Program-made: the position numbers and the translations under genes | Source: Flavobacteriaceae bacterium | GTDB taxonomy: Bacteria; Bacteroidota; Bacteroidia; Flavobacteriales; Flavobacteriaceae | DNA: 64,000 nucleotides | Assembly: GCA_002746415.1 (NCBI GenBank) | Contig: NVXD01000016.1 | Location: 124,001 to 188,000, forward strand | Direction: 5' to 3' | The notes under the pieces: generated by a model | What the model saw: the letters and a program-made list of their open reading frames with translations, nothing else | The model's database searches: none | What the model was told of the DNA's origin: nothing | Shown here: in pieces, positions 35,217 through 45,193 of the stretch | Position numbering within the stretch: the first letter of the stretch is position 1 | How the letters are laid out: each line of letters opens with the position of its first letter

Positions 35217-35864
35217 CTAAATTTTTTTCATTTTTGTCAATACAAAAAGAACAATAATTGGGATTGCCAATAACCCCACCATTAAGGTTTGTGAGAAAAT
35301 AAGATTGGGCATAAATAGAAGTGTCATTACATACCCACCTATTGCACCTCCAAAATGAGCCGTGTGCCCTATATTTCCAGAACGGCTTTTCATACCATAG
35401 ATGGAATATAATAAATACCCTATTCCAAAAACATAAGCTGGTATTGGTATCGCAAACATTAGGTATAAATTCATATTGGGTTGTAATAAAATAGCAGCAT
35501 ACAAAATACCTGTAACTGCCCCGCTAGCACCTACAGCACTATAGTAAGGTTCATCTTTATGAAAAAAGAGCGACAAAAGACTACCCGTCAACAAGCTGAT
35601 AAAATAAATTAAAACAAACTTTATTGGATCAAACCAATGGATGACCACATTTGCAAAAAAATAAAGAGTCACCATGTTGAACAACAAATGTGATGTATCC
35701 ACATGCAAAAAACCCGAGGTAAGCATACGATCCTTCTGCCCTGCCCTAATTGAGCCAATGCCAAATTTATACCGTTCAAAAAAAGAAGTATCCTTAAAAC
35801 CTTTAAGGGAAACGAGAACATTGGCTAGAATAATAGCAATGGTAACAGCATGCAAATTCATCAT
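35217..35864 (-). CDS. Rhomboid family intramembrane serine protease
   Basis: Six membrane segments carry the rhomboid catalytic elements: HLLFN in helix 2 (N63), GASGAVTG (Ser114) and AHFGGAIGGY (His170), giving the Ser-His dyad. At 215 residues the protein is of the basic 6-TM bacterial type. It would cleave membrane proteins inside the bilayer; substrates are unknown. The gene is divergent from the LpxL-like acyltransferase, with overlapping promoters 18-35 bases upstream. Confidence 0.93.
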   Translation of the reverse strand: MMNLHAVTIAIILANVLVSLKGFKDTSFFERYKFGIGSIRAGQKDRMLTSGFLHVDTSHLLFNMVTLYFFANVVIHWFDPIKFVLIYFISLLTGSLLSLFFHKDEPYYSAVGASGAVTGILYAAILLQPNMNLYLMFAIPIPAYVFGIGYLLYSIYGMKSRSGNIGHTAHFGGAIGGYVMTLLFMPNLIFSQTLMVGLLAIPIIVLFVLTKMKKI

Positions 35865-35881
35865 ACAATAAGGTTTGGTGC

Positions 35882-35899
35882 CAAATATAGCTATATTTG
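35882..35899. promoter_or_regulatory. Interlocked divergent minus-7 elements, a perfect 18-bp palindrome
   Basis: CAAATATAGCTATATTTG is two TATATTTG elements, one per strand, separated by two bases. The minus-strand copy serves the rhomboid gene (ATG 17 bases beyond) and the plus-strand copy the acyltransferase gene (ATG 18 bases beyond). Polymerase could not occupy both at once. Confidence 0.65.
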
Positions 35900-35917
35900 C
35901 TCATATTATTTATTTGA

Positions 35918-36808
35918 ATGCAGCTACTTATCTATATTTTAGCGTATCCCATTTTATGGTTTATTTCCAGATTGCCTTTCCGACTTTTTTATCTTTTTTC
36001 TGATGTTGTTTTCTTTTGGGTTTATACTGTTTTTGGGTATCGAAAAAAAGTGGTTTGGATCAATTTAAAATTAACCTTTCCAGAAAAGGATGATGCCTCA
36101 TTGCTAAAAATACAACGCCAATTTTACAGTCATATGTGCGATATGTTCATGGAAATGATAAAGCCCATGCACATGTCCAAAACTGAAATGACAAAGAGAT
36201 ATCACATTGTCAATATTGAGGTACTAAAAGAAATTGAAAAAGAAAAAACTGTTTTAATTCCATGCGCCCACTATGCCAATTGGGAATGGAACACAAGCCT
36301 TGGATTATATTCCAATGCCAAAGGATATGCAGTGTACCAAAAAGTTGGCAACAAGTATTTTGATGCACTTATCAAAAAGATAAGAAGCAAGTGGAATACT
36401 GAATTAATTACCCAACAAGAAACTGTAAAGACAGTTCTTGTAAATGAAAGAAAAGGTATTACCTCTGGTTTTGGAATGGTCAGCGACCAATCGCCACAAG
36501 TTCACAGAGCAAAATACTGGGCAGATTTTATGGGGGTTAAAGTACCCATACATACAGGTGTAGAAACTTTGGCAAGAAAATTTGACTTAGCGGTAGTCTT
36601 TCTAAAGGTGACGAAAATAAAACGAGGCTATTACAATGCAGAATTTATTCCCATAACCACCTCTGGAAAAGAAACCAAAGAACATGAAATCACCGATGCC
36701 TTTTTAAAATTAACTGAGCAACAGATTCGAGAAGCGCCTCAGTATTACTTATGGACACATAAGCGCTGGAAACACAGAAATCGAGTTCCTGAAGAATTTA
36801 AAAATTAA
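35918..36808 (+). CDS. LpxL/HtrB-like lipid A acyltransferase family protein
   Basis: A hydrophobic N-terminus (1-20) is followed by LpxL-family landmarks: GYRKKVVWINLKLTFPEK, then the catalytic HX4(D/E) motif HYANWE (H118, E123), DQSPQ and HTGVETLARKF. The C-terminus ends YLWTHKRWKHR, the family closing motif. It should transfer an acyl chain to lipid A or a related lipid at the inner membrane. The stop overlaps the end of the convergent glmM gene by four bases. Promoter elements are shared with rhomboid. Confidence 0.93.
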   Translation: MQLLIYILAYPILWFISRLPFRLFYLFSDVVFFWVYTVFGYRKKVVWINLKLTFPEKDDASLLKIQRQFYSHMCDMFMEMIKPMHMSKTEMTKRYHIVNIEVLKEIEKEKTVLIPCAHYANWEWNTSLGLYSNAKGYAVYQKVGNKYFDALIKKIRSKWNTELITQQETVKTVLVNERKGITSGFGMVSDQSPQVHRAKYWADFMGVKVPIHTGVETLARKFDLAVVFLKVTKIKRGYYNAEFIPITTSGKETKEHEITDAFLKLTEQQIREAPQYYLWTHKRWKHRNRVPEEFKN

Positions 36809-38193
36809 ATTCCTGCTATTTCTTTTATTTCACCTATTATGCTATCCGCTAAACCATCAGCCTCCACTTGACTTTTAGCTTCTGTATAGATTCTAATAAT
36901 TGGTTCTGTATTGGATTTTCTTAAATGCACCCAATTTTCAGAGAAATCAATCTTTACCCCATCAATTGTTGAGACTTCTTCATGCTTATATTTATCGTAC
37001 ATAGCTGTTAAAAGTGCATCAACATCCAATTCGGGAGTCAGCTGAATTTTCTTTTTGCTCATATAATAACTAGGGTAACTTGCCCTTAGTTCCGCCACTG
37101 TACCACCACGTTCTGCCATCAACATTAAAAACAAGGCCGAACCAACTAAAGAATCCCTTCCGTAATGACTTTCAGGATAAATAATCCCTCCATTACCTTC
37201 ACCACCAATAATGGCATTGTTAGCTTTCATTTTGGTCACTACATTAACTTCACCAACAGCTGCAGCTTCATAGGTGCCACCATGTTTAAGGGAAATATCT
37301 CTTAATGCACGGGAAGAAGAAAGATTAGAAACCGTATTTCCCTTTGTTTTGCCTAATACATAATCTGCACAGGCCACCAAGGTGTACTCTTCGCCAAACA
37401 TTTCTCCATCATTACTAATAAAAGCCAAACGATCCACATCTGGATCTACTACGAGTCCAAAATCTGCCTTTTCTTTGACCACTAAATCACAAATATCTGT
37501 CAAGTGTTCTTTTAAGGGCTCTGGATTATGAGGAAAGTGTCCTGTTGGATCACAGTACAGTTCGACTACTTCCACACCTAATTTTTTCAACAGCTTGGGA
37601 ATTGCAATTCCTCCTGTCGAATTTACACCATCAACCACAACCTTAAATTTAGCTGCCCTAATGGTATCAGCATCTATCAATGACAAATTCAAAACTTCAT
37701 CAATATGTATGTCTATATACTTGTCATTATGGGTGGTTGTCCCTAAATCATCCACCTCCGCAAAGGTGAAATTTTCTTTTTCCGCAAGTTCTAATATAAC
37801 AGCCCCTTGTGCAGCATCTAAAAACTCTCCCTTTTCATTCAATAATTTTAGGGCATTCCATTGTTTGGGATTATGACTTGCTGTAAGAATAATACCTCCA
37901 TCAGCCTTTTCCATAGGAACGGCAATTTCAACAGTAGGTGTAGTGGAAAGTCCTAAGTCTACAACATCTATTCCCAGACCAATTAAAGTGGACGCTACTA
38001 AATTTTGAACCATTTCTCCAGACAATCGGGCATCTCTACCAATAACCACGGTAAGTTTATCCTTTTTAGAATATTCTTTTAGCCATGTGCCGTAAGCAGC
38101 TGCAAATTTTACAGCATCTAAAGGGGTTAAATTATCACCTGGTTCACCACCAATTGTACCACGTATTCCAGAAATAGATTTTATTAATGTCAT
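36805..38193 (-). CDS. glmM: Phosphoglucosamine mutase / phosphohexomutase
   Basis: The protein opens MTLIKSISGIRGTIGG and carries the phosphoserine loop ILTASHNPKQWNALK (Ser106), the Mg-binding DPDVDRLAF, sugar-binding GEGNGGIIYP and the phosphate-binding RKSNTEPIIRIYTE. All four domains of the alpha-D-phosphohexomutase family are present in 462 residues. It isomerises GlcN-6-P to GlcN-1-P for peptidoglycan and LPS; other phosphohexoses are possible substrates. The start at 38193 is preferred because the longer TTG form at 38217 begins inside the promoter element. Confidence 0.88.
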   Translation of the reverse strand: MTLIKSISGIRGTIGGEPGDNLTPLDAVKFAAAYGTWLKEYSKKDKLTVVIGRDARLSGEMVQNLVASTLIGLGIDVVDLGLSTTPTVEIAVPMEKADGGIILTASHNPKQWNALKLLNEKGEFLDAAQGAVILELAEKENFTFAEVDDLGTTTHNDKYIDIHIDEVLNLSLIDADTIRAAKFKVVVDGVNSTGGIAIPKLLKKLGVEVVELYCDPTGHFPHNPEPLKEHLTDICDLVVKEKADFGLVVDPDVDRLAFISNDGEMFGEEYTLVACADYVLGKTKGNTVSNLSSSRALRDISLKHGGTYEAAAVGEVNVVTKMKANNAIIGGEGNGGIIYPESHYGRDSLVGSALFLMLMAERGGTVAELRASYPSYYMSKKKIQLTPELDVDALLTAMYDKYKHEEVSTIDGVKIDFSENWVHLRKSNTEPIIRIYTEAKSQVEADGLADSIIGEIKEIAGI

Positions 38194-38214
38194 AAATTGT
38201 TGAAAAAGTTTTAG

Positions 38215-38222
38215 CAAATATA
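38215..38222 (-). promoter_or_regulatory. Minus-7 element for glmM
   Basis: TATATTTG on the minus strand lies 21 bases before the chosen ATG and covers the alternative TTG start. Confidence 0.65.
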
Positions 38223-38286
38223 CAACGACTACTCTTTAATGAAATTGCTTCTTTGTACATTCGATTTTTAAGGCACCTATTATTTT

Positions 38287-38880
38287 ATGAATTTTTTAGC
38301 GCACATTTATCTCTCCTTTAATAATGACGACATTACGATTGGAAATTTCATTGCTGACAGCATTCGTGGCAATAAGTACAAACACCTACCAGAAAAAATC
38401 CAAAAAGGCATTATGCTCCATAGGCATATAGATACTTTTACTGATGCACACCCAACGGTACGAAAAAGCAGTAAGCGGCTTCATAAAAACTACAGCCATT
38501 ACAGCGGAGTCATTGTAGATATTTACTATGATCATTTTTTAGCAAAAAATTGGGCCACCTATTCCGATGTTCCTTTGGATGAGTTTGTAGAAAATTTTTA
38601 TGATTTACTAGAAAAAAATTACACCATTCTTCCTATAGGAGTAAAACGAATGATGCCTTATATGATAGCAGACAATTGGATATACAATTATTCCAAAATG
38701 GAGGGTATTTCACGTGTATTAAACGGCATGAATCGAAGAACAAAGAATAGGTCAAAGATGAATTTTGCAATTCTAGATTTAGAAGAACATTATTCAGAAT
38801 TTGAAAAAGAATTCACTTCTTTTTTTGAAGAGTTAATCACCTTTTCCAAACAAAAATATAAGTCTCTATGCGAAGAATAA
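38287..38880 (+). CDS. Acyl carrier protein phosphodiesterase (AcpH-like)
   Basis: The N-terminus [28 protein letters not shown] and the metal-ligand segment [25 protein letters not shown] are the AcpH (DUF479) signatures, an HD-like metal hydrolase that removes phosphopantetheine from [13 protein letters not shown] supplies a further conserved region. At 197 residues the size is normal. The stop overlaps the start of the gamma-glutamyltransferase gene by 13 bases, so the two form an operon. Confidence 0.9.
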   Translation: MNFLAHIYLSFNNDDITIGNFIADSIRGNKYKHLPEKIQKGIMLHRHIDTFTDAHPTVRKSSKRLHKNYSHYSGVIVDIYYDHFLAKNWATYSDVPLDEFVENFYDLLEKNYTILPIGVKRMMPYMIADNWIYNYSKMEGISRVLNGMNRRTKNRSKMNFAILDLEEHYSEFEKEFTSFFEELITFSKQKYKSLCEE

Positions 38881-40550
38881 TACTCCTTCTAATAATCTTT
38901 TTATGTATTAATTGCAAAAACCAGCCAGCTGCACCAACGGGTTTGGTCGCTGAGAAAGCCATGGTAGTTACTGCTCGAGAAGAGGCCTCCAAAATTGGTC
39001 TCGAAATATTGCAAAAAGGTGGAAATGCTTTTGATGCCATGGTGGCTACTGAAATGGCATTGGTAGTAGCATACCCATTTGCTGGAAATCTAGGAGGTGG
39101 TGGTTTTATGGTTTACCGAAAAAGCGATGGAGATGTTGGCGCTTTGGATTATAGGGAAAAAGCACCTTTAACAGCCCATAAAAATATGTACTTGGATTCT
39201 TTAGGTAATGTAATTCCCGGCAAAAGTACTGTTGGTGGAACTGCCGTAGGTGTTCCTGGTACAGTGGCAGGTATTATGGAAGTCCATGCTAAGTTTGGGA
39301 GCCTGCCTATCGAAGAAATTTTTGAACCCGTAATCCGCTTGGCAAAAAAAGGAATTGTAGTGACCAAAAAGCAAGCAGCTAGATTGGATAGTTACAGAAA
39401 TAGGTTTATTGAAGTGAACGGAGACAGCACCTTCTTTGCCACTCCATATTTAGAAGGCGATACAATAAAATATCCTGCATTGGCAAAAACCATGGGGATT
39501 ATAGCTGAAAATGGTCATGATGGGTTTTACAAAGGAGAAATTGCTCAAAAGTTAACCGCGTTTATTCAAGAAAATGGCGGGTATATTACCGAAGAGGATT
39601 TAGCCAAATATGAGGCCCAATGGAGGCAACCCATTATATTCAATTACAAAGATTTAAAAGTGATTTCTATGAGTCCACCCAGTAGTGGTGGGGTCACCAT
39701 GAATCAAATCTTTAAAATGATAGAACCATATGACATAGCTGATTTTGGCCATAATTCCACAAAGACCATACAGTTATTTACGGAAGCATCACGTAGGGCT
39801 TATGCCGACCGTAATTATTTTTTAGGAGATCCAGATTTTGTAGCGATTCCTTTAGATGTATTATTAAGCAATAGTTACCTACAAGAGCGTATGGAAAGTT
39901 TTTCATTTGACAGGGCCACCAAATCTTCAGAAGTGGAGCGTGGTGCAATTGAAATAGTGGAAAGTATGGAGACCACTCATTATTCCATTGTAGACCAAGA
40001 GGGAAATGCTATCTCTGTGACCACAACATTAAATGGAGGGTATGGCTCCAAATTATATTCTGAAGAGCTTGGATTCTTTTTAAACAATGAAATGGATGAT
40101 TTTAGTGCCAAACCAGGCATTCCCAATATGTTTGGCCTTATCGGGGCCGAGGCCAATAGTATTGCAGCCGAAAAACGTATGTTAAGTAGTATGACACCTA
40201 CCATTGTGGAAAAAGAAGGCAAGCTTTGGATGGTTGTAGGTACACCTGGAGGTTCCACCATAATTACAGCAGTGGCCCAAACAATTCTTAATACCTATGA
40301 GTTTAATTTGAGTATGCAAGAAGCAGTAAACGCCCCTCGTTTTCATCATCAATGGTTACCGGACATGGTTATTTTTGAACCTGAAGGGTTCTCAACTGAA
40401 TTAAAGAGTGAATTAAAAACCAAAGGGTATATTATAAATGAAGACCGCACCCCAATTATTGGAAAAGTAAATGCCATACGGGTATTGCCAAATGGTAAAT
40501 TAGAAGGTGGCGCTGATAAACGAGGAGACGACACGGCTGTTGGATTTTAA
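38868..40550 (+). CDS. ggt: Gamma-glutamyltransferase (lipoprotein)
   Basis: A lipoprotein signal ends near LCINCKNQ. The precursor contains [14 protein letters not shown] and YREKAP in the large subunit and the autocleavage point before [13 protein letters not shown], with catalytic Thr369 starting the small subunit. [26 protein letters not shown] supplies the oxyanion Gly-Gly and conserved tail. It hydrolyses or transfers the gamma-glutamyl group of glutathione and similar peptides in the periplasm. Translation is coupled to acpH by a 13-base overlap. It is convergent with the S24 repressor gene, only four bases apart. Confidence 0.95.
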   Translation: MRRIILLLIIFLCINCKNQPAAPTGLVAEKAMVVTAREEASKIGLEILQKGGNAFDAMVATEMALVVAYPFAGNLGGGGFMVYRKSDGDVGALDYREKAPLTAHKNMYLDSLGNVIPGKSTVGGTAVGVPGTVAGIMEVHAKFGSLPIEEIFEPVIRLAKKGIVVTKKQAARLDSYRNRFIEVNGDSTFFATPYLEGDTIKYPALAKTMGIIAENGHDGFYKGEIAQKLTAFIQENGGYITEEDLAKYEAQWRQPIIFNYKDLKVISMSPPSSGGVTMNQIFKMIEPYDIADFGHNSTKTIQLFTEASRRAYADRNYFLGDPDFVAIPLDVLLSNSYLQERMESFSFDRATKSSEVERGAIEIVESMETTHYSIVDQEGNAISVTTTLNGGYGSKLYSEELGFFLNNEMDDFSAKPGIPNMFGLIGAEANSIAAEKRMLSSMTPTIVEKEGKLWMVVGTPGGSTIITAVAQTILNTYEFNLSMQEAVNAPRFHHQWLPDMVIFEPEGFSTELKSELKTKGYIINEDRTPIIGKVNAIRVLPNGKLEGGADKRGDDTAVGF

Positions 40551-40554
40551 TTTG

Positions 40555-41307
40555 CTACCTACCCAATTGCCTCTTTAAATCATCCATTGACTCTTGCAAT
40601 TGTCTTAACAATCCTCTCTCTGTGGTAGCATCCACACCAAAAGTAATTTTACTATTTACCTGCCAAAGTTCCTGTATCTGAAAAGGTTTAATTTTATAAG
40701 GTGGATACATTTCATTCAAAGAAATTAACGTAATATCATTTGATTTTGATAGTCTCTCTATTTTTTTGACCAAAACAGCATCTTCCAAAACCACTACGTA
40801 CATTTTATTGGAACTTACATCGTCTATATCATCTACTGCTTTAGCCAGAACCCAATCCCCAGGTTTTAAGTTGGGCAGCATGCTATCCCCTTCCACTTGA
40901 AAACCCCTATAGGTAGCATTTCTAAATTCAGGAATGGGGAAATCAAAGGCGGGCAATTCTTTGTACCAACTTGTATCTTGAATATTTTGCGGATAACCCG
41001 CAGCTGCTTTCACATTGACCAACACCATATTTTCTCTATCACTAGAATCCACAGTTACTACTTTGGGGATGACACTGGTATTTGATGTTTCCAAGTATTG
41101 CTGTTCACTGGCGCCAAACAACCAAAGTGGGTTTATTTTAAACTGCTTTAACAATTCTGCCACTACCTTTCCTGATAGCTTGGTTTTTCCCCTTTCCAAA
41201 TCGGCCGTAGTATTGGAAACACTCAATAATGTGGCAAACTCAGATTGGGTATACCCCAATGTTCTTCTAACTTCTATAAAGCGTTTTACGGTAAGTTCAT
41301 TTTCCAT
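40555..41307 (-). CDS. LexA/CI-like XRE-S24 autocleaving repressor
   Basis: Residues 6-60 form an XRE-type helix-turn-helix (GYTQSEFATLLSVSNTTADLERGK). Residues 95-235 are an S24 peptidase. A LexA-like cleavage site lies in KAAAGYP (Ala103-Gly104), the Ser nucleophile in GDSMLP (Ser142) and the Lys base in VLVKKIE (Lys181). It should repress genes until self-cleavage, LexA-fashion, releases them. It faces uvrA across 306 bases that contain two matched palindromes, so it is a good candidate damage-response repressor here (inference). Phage repressors look similar, but no phage genes are nearby. Confidence 0.92.
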   Translation of the reverse strand: MENELTVKRFIEVRRTLGYTQSEFATLLSVSNTTADLERGKTKLSGKVVAELLKQFKINPLWLFGASEQQYLETSNTSVIPKVVTVDSSDRENMVLVNVKAAAGYPQNIQDTSWYKELPAFDFPIPEFRNATYRGFQVEGDSMLPNLKPGDWVLAKAVDDIDDVSSNKMYVVVLEDAVLVKKIERLSKSNDITLISLNEMYPPYKIKPFQIQELWQVNSKITFGVDATTERGLLRQLQESMDDLKRQLGR

Positions 41308-41381
41308 TTAATTCAATTTGTCAGGTCAAAGAAAGTCAAGACCTTTTATAAACACAAAAGAAGCTCAATATATTCAAATTA

Positions 41382-41416
41382 TGGAATAATTCCAAGTTAT
41401 GTTTGGATTATTTCCA
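41382..41416. promoter_or_regulatory. Pair of TGGA-N5-TCCA palindromes, candidate LexA-like operators
   Basis: TGGAATAATTCCA (41382-41394) and TGGATTATTTCCA (41404-41416) share the same half-sites and their centres are exactly 22 bp apart, two helical turns, as expected for cooperative dimers of an HTH repressor. Confidence 0.55.
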
Positions 41417-41491
41417 TTTATCAAATGCTTGATTAAAAATCAATTAACAAAATCAGAACAAAGCAAGCTTCATTTTTAGGGGTCAAAATCG

Positions 41492-41499
41492 TAACTTTG
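41492..41499 (+). promoter_or_regulatory. uvrA: uvrA minus-7 element inside an inverted repeat
   Basis: TAACTTTG is flanked by TCAAAATCG (41483-41491) and CGGTTTTGA (41500-41508), complementary in eight of nine bases, so a repressor bound there would cover the promoter. Confidence 0.6.
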
Positions 41500-41519
41500 C
41501 GGTTTTGAAAAAGTAAACA

Positions 41520-41608
41520 GCCTCTGGGGGACAAATCCCAAGGCATTATAAATAGTATGGTTTTTATATTTTGACGGAAGTGTCAGAGTATTAAACCCAC
41601 AATGTGGG
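41520..41608 (+). other. Three tandem hairpins in the uvrA 5' leader
   Basis: Hairpin 1 (41520-41544) has stem GCCT/TGGG against CCCA/AGGC with one bulged C. Hairpin 2 (41566-41591) has a 10-bp stem ATATTTTGAC/GTCAGAGTAT (two G-U pairs) closing GGAAGT. Hairpin 3 (41596-41608) has CCCAC/GTGGG and ends five bases before the ATG. None has a T tract. Confidence 0.5.
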
Positions 41609-41613
41609 AATAA

Positions 41614-44460
41614 ATGATAAACTACGAAGAAAACATTGAGGTCCGAGGCGCAAGGGTACACAACCTTAAAAACATAGATGTAACCATACCAAGAGAAAAA
41701 CTTGTGGTCATCACCGGACTTTCTGGGAGTGGCAAATCTTCTCTTGCATTTGATACCATTTATGCTGAAGGGCAACGTAGGTATATTGAAACTTTTTCAG
41801 CCTATGCCAGACAGTTTCTTGGTGGACTGGAACGCCCAGATGTGGATAAAATAGATGGCCTCTCCCCCGTTATTGCCATAGAACAAAAAACCACTTCTAA
41901 ATCTCCACGATCAACCGTCGGTACCATTACCGAGGTTTATGATTTTTTAAGATTATTATTTGCCAGAGCAGCTGACGCCTACAGTTATAATACTGGAAAA
42001 AAAATGGTCAGCTATAGCGATGAGCAAATAAAAGAGCTTATCAAAAAAGATTATCAGGATAAAAAAATAAACATTCTTTCCCCAATTATAAAATCCAGAA
42101 AAGGACATTATAGAGAGTTGTTTGAGCAAGTTGCAAAACAAGGTTTTGTAAAAGTTAGAGTGAATGGTGAAATCTTGGATATTGTAAAGGGGATGAAAGT
42201 GGACCGATACAAAACCCATGACATAGAGATTGTCATTGATCGCTTAAAAGTCAATGATAGCACAGAAATGGACAAGCGTCTAACAGAATCCATAAACACG
42301 GCCATGTACAGTGGTGATAATGTGCTTATGATCTTAGAGGAGGGGCAAACTGAGGCAAGGTATTTCAGTCGAGACTTAATGTGCCCAACAACAGGCATAT
42401 CTTACCCCCTACCCGAACCCAATACTTTTTCTTTTAACTCCCCAAAAGGAATGTGTAAAAGTTGTAATGGACTTGGGCATGTTCATTTGGTAAATGAACA
42501 TAAAATTATTCCTGATAAAAAGCTATCTATTGCATCTGGCGGAATAGCTCCTTTGGGTGAGTACAAAAAATCTTGGGCTTTCAAACAGATTGAAACTATT
42601 GCGCAGCGTTATAATTTTGAATTGACGGATGCCATCTCAAAAATACCGCAAGAAGCTCTGGATATAATACTCAATGGTGGAGCGGAAAGCTTTGAGGTAA
42701 ACTCTAAGACCTTGGGGATAAAAAGACAGTATAAGATAGATTATGAAGGTATTGTACATTTCATAAAAAATCAGTTTGAACAGGCCGATTCTACCTCCAT
42801 TAAGAGGTGGGCAAAGGGGTATATGGATAAAACAGAATGCCCAACTTGTAATGGCACGAGATTAAAAATTGAGTCGCTTTTCTTTAAAATTGAAGAGAAA
42901 AGTATAGCCGACTTATCTAAAATGGATATTTCGGAATTGGCAGACTTCTTTTCTGACCTAGACAAAAAACTAGATGGAAATCAGTTGAAAATTGCTGAAG
43001 AAATCATCAAAGAAATCAAAACCAGAATCCAGTTTTTATTGGATGTTGGTTTGGATTACCTTTCTCTTGGCAGAAGCTCCAAATCTCTTTCGGGAGGGGA
43101 GGCACAACGTATTCGGTTAGCAACACAAATTGGTTCTCAGTTAGTTGGAGTGCTTTACATATTGGACGAACCTAGTATTGGCCTGCATCAAAGAGATAAC
43201 GAAAGGCTTATAAAATCGCTCATTTCATTACGCGATATTGGGAACTCTGTAATTGTAGTTGAACACGATAAAGATATGATTGTGCACGCCGATCATGTTA
43301 TTGATATTGGTCCCAAAGCTGGGAAACATGGAGGAGAAATTATATCTGAAGGAAAGCCAGAAAACCTAAAGAACTACGATACGCTAACCGCCGATTATAT
43401 TACAGGTAGAAAGCAAATTGCCATCCCAGAAAAAAGAAGAAAAGGAAATGGCAAAAAAATTGTGCTGTCCAACTGCACAGGGAATAATTTAAAAAATATT
43501 ACAACGGAATTCCCATTGGGTAAAATGATTGGGGTTACTGGGGTTTCAGGGAGCGGTAAATCAACTTTGATCAATGAGACGCTTTACCCTATTATGAATG
43601 CCTATTATTTTAACGGTGTAAAAGAACCCATGCCTTACGGAAAAATCAAAGGCTTGGAACACATCGACAAGGTCATAGACATCAACCAATCCCCCATTGG
43701 TAGAACACCACGCTCTAACCCGGCCACATATACGGGTCTTTTTGGAGAAATTCGTTCTTTATTTACCAAAACTCCAGAAGCCGCTATTAGAGGTTATAAG
43801 CCTGGGAGATTTAGCTTTAATGTAAAAGGAGGTAGATGTGAAACCTGTCAAGGAGGTGGGTTAAGGGTGATCGAAATGAATTTTCTTCCAGATGTATATG
43901 TGGAATGTGAAACTTGTAATGGGAAGCGGTTCAATAGGGAAACCTTAGAAATACGATACAAAGGGAAGTCCATTTCTGATGTCCTGGAAATGACCATAAA
44001 TGAAGCGGTCCCGTTTTTTGAAAATATTCCCAAAATTTTTAGAAAATTAAAAACCATACAAGATGTAGGATTGGGTTACATATCATTGGGACAGCAGTCC
44101 ACTACCCTTTCTGGCGGAGAAGCACAACGAATTAAATTGGCCACTGAATTATCTAAGCGAGATACTGGAAATACTTTTTATATCTTGGACGAGCCTACGA
44201 CCGGGCTTCACTTTGAAGATATCAGGGTTCTAATGGAAGTATTGGATAGATTAGTAGACAAAGGAAATACGGTTTTGGTCATTGAACATAATATGGATGT
44301 AATAAAAACCGTTGACTATATTATAGATATAGGCTATGAAGGTGGCCGTGGTGGTGGAAGGATTGTTGCATTAGGAACACCAGAACAGGTAGCAAAAGAT
44401 AAAAAAAGTTATACTGCTAAATTTTTAAAGATAGAATTAGAAGTACAACAAAACACATAA
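41614..44460 (+). CDS. uvrA: Excinuclease ABC subunit A
   Basis: Two ABC ATPase domains are present: Walker [21 protein letters not shown] and [17 protein letters not shown], signatures [18 protein letters not shown] and [16 protein letters not shown], and the Walker B partners [15 protein letters not shown] and [15 protein letters not shown]. The C-terminal zinc module CETCQGGG...CETCNGKRF is intact. The first zinc module reads CPTTG...CKSC, so one Cys is replaced by Thr. UvrA scans DNA for bulky lesions with UvrB. At 948 residues it is full length. It is preceded by a structured leader and a LexA-like repressor gene, so damage control is plausible. Confidence 0.97.
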   Translation: MINYEENIEVRGARVHNLKNIDVTIPREKLVVITGLSGSGKSSLAFDTIYAEGQRRYIETFSAYARQFLGGLERPDVDKIDGLSPVIAIEQKTTSKSPRSTVGTITEVYDFLRLLFARAADAYSYNTGKKMVSYSDEQIKELIKKDYQDKKINILSPIIKSRKGHYRELFEQVAKQGFVKVRVNGEILDIVKGMKVDRYKTHDIEIVIDRLKVNDSTEMDKRLTESINTAMYSGDNVLMILEEGQTEARYFSRDLMCPTTGISYPLPEPNTFSFNSPKGMCKSCNGLGHVHLVNEHKIIPDKKLSIASGGIAPLGEYKKSWAFKQIETIAQRYNFELTDAISKIPQEALDIILNGGAESFEVNSKTLGIKRQYKIDYEGIVHFIKNQFEQADSTSIKRWAKGYMDKTECPTCNGTRLKIESLFFKIEEKSIADLSKMDISELADFFSDLDKKLDGNQLKIAEEIIKEIKTRIQFLLDVGLDYLSLGRSSKSLSGGEAQRIRLATQIGSQLVGVLYILDEPSIGLHQRDNERLIKSLISLRDIGNSVIVVEHDKDMIVHADHVIDIGPKAGKHGGEIISEGKPENLKNYDTLTADYITGRKQIAIPEKRRKGNGKKIVLSNCTGNNLKNITTEFPLGKMIGVTGVSGSGKSTLINETLYPIMNAYYFNGVKEPMPYGKIKGLEHIDKVIDINQSPIGRTPRSNPATYTGLFGEIRSLFTKTPEAAIRGYKPGRFSFNVKGGRCETCQGGGLRVIEMNFLPDVYVECETCNGKRFNRETLEIRYKGKSISDVLEMTINEAVPFFENIPKIFRKLKTIQDVGLGYISLGQQSTTLSGGEAQRIKLATELSKRDTGNTFYILDEPTTGLHFEDIRVLMEVLDRLVDKGNTVLVIEHNMDVIKTVDYIIDIGYEGGRGGGRIVALGTPEQVAKDKKSYTAKFLKIELEVQQNT

Positions 44461-44469
44461 ACCAATACC

Positions 44470-44489
44470 TTGCAATTCATAAATTGCAA
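44470..44489. other. 20-base hairpin between uvrA and the LOG gene
   Basis: TTGCAATT-CATA-AATTGCAA is a perfect 8-bp stem with a four-base loop in a 45-base gap. The stem is AT-rich and has no T tract, so it would be a weak terminator at best. Confidence 0.4.
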
Positions 44490-44505
44490 TTAGTAATTAA
44501 AGCAT

Positions 44506-45192
44506 ATGAGAAAGGAAAAACATAATAAAGGTTGGAATGAAATAAAAACCAATGATTCTTGGGCGCTTTTTAAGATTATGGGTGAATTTGTTAATGGTTT
44601 TGAAAAAATGAGCGCCATTGGGCCTTGCGTTTCCATATTTGGTTCTGCTCGTACCAAAAAGGATGACCCTTATTATTCCTTAGCTGTAAATACTGCCAAA
44701 GCATTAGCAGAAGCTGGTTATGGTGTTATTACCGGTGGTGGACCAGGAATTATGGAAGCTGGAAATAAAGGAGCACATATGGCTGGCGGAACTTCTGTAG
44801 GATTAAATATTGAGCTTCCATTTGAGCAGCATGACAATCCATATATTGATGTTGACAAGAGCTTAGATTTTGATTACTTTTTTGTAAGAAAAGTAATGTT
44901 TGTGAAATATTCACAAGGGTTTGTAGTAATGCCAGGGGGATTTGGCACCTTAGATGAACTTTTTGAAGCCATCACCTTGATACAAACCAATAAAATAGGT
45001 AAATTCCCTATTGTATTAGTGGGTTCAGAATTTTGGGAAGGGTTATTGGACTGGATAAAAGGTACCATGCTTAAAGCTGGAAATATAAGTCCAGGCGACC
45101 TTGACCTTATACAAATTGTGGATACAGAAAAAGAAGTGGTCGATATTCTTGACGCTTTCTACAAAGGACATACATTAAGTCCTAACTTTTAA
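44506..45192 (+). CDS. LOG family protein (TIGR00730 type, LONELY GUY-like)
   Basis: The Rossmann-like fold shows SIFGSARTKKDDPYY, GGGPGIMEAGNKGAHMAGGTSVGLNIELPFEQ and PGGFGTLDELFEAIT. The last two contain the PGGxGTxxE motif and the conserved Arg/Lys region of LOG nucleoside-monophosphate phosphoribohydrolases. The best known activity is release of cytokinin-type bases or hydrolysis of AMP to ribose 5-phosphate and adenine; the actual substrate here is unknown. It precedes the M1-like/barrel gene by one base, so the two are an operon. Confidence 0.92.
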   Translation: MRKEKHNKGWNEIKTNDSWALFKIMGEFVNGFEKMSAIGPCVSIFGSARTKKDDPYYSLAVNTAKALAEAGYGVITGGGPGIMEAGNKGAHMAGGTSVGLNIELPFEQHDNPYIDVDKSLDFDYFFVRKVMFVKYSQGFVVMPGGFGTLDELFEAITLIQTNKIGKFPIVLVGSEFWEGLLDWIKGTMLKAGNISPGDLDLIQIVDTEKEVVDILDAFYKGHTLSPNF

Positions 45193-45193
45193 T

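Larger units (their letters stand above)
41308..41613. promoter_or_regulatory. 306-bp divergent regulatory region between the S24 repressor and uvrA
   Basis: Contents from left to right: two TGGA-N5-TCCA palindromes (41382-41394, 41404-41416), a perfect TTGATT-AAA-AATCAA palindrome (41429-41443), a minus-7 element TAACTTTG nested in an inverted repeat (41483-41508), and three hairpins in the uvrA leader (41520-41608). Confidence 0.65.

Noticed and set aside
40555-41307. S24/XRE protein as a prophage repressor
   Set aside because: No integrase, phage or plasmid genes flank it; the neighbours are ggt and uvrA.
44470-44489. Hairpin after uvrA as a terminator
   Set aside because: The stem is AT-rich and no T tract follows, so I list it only as a hairpin.
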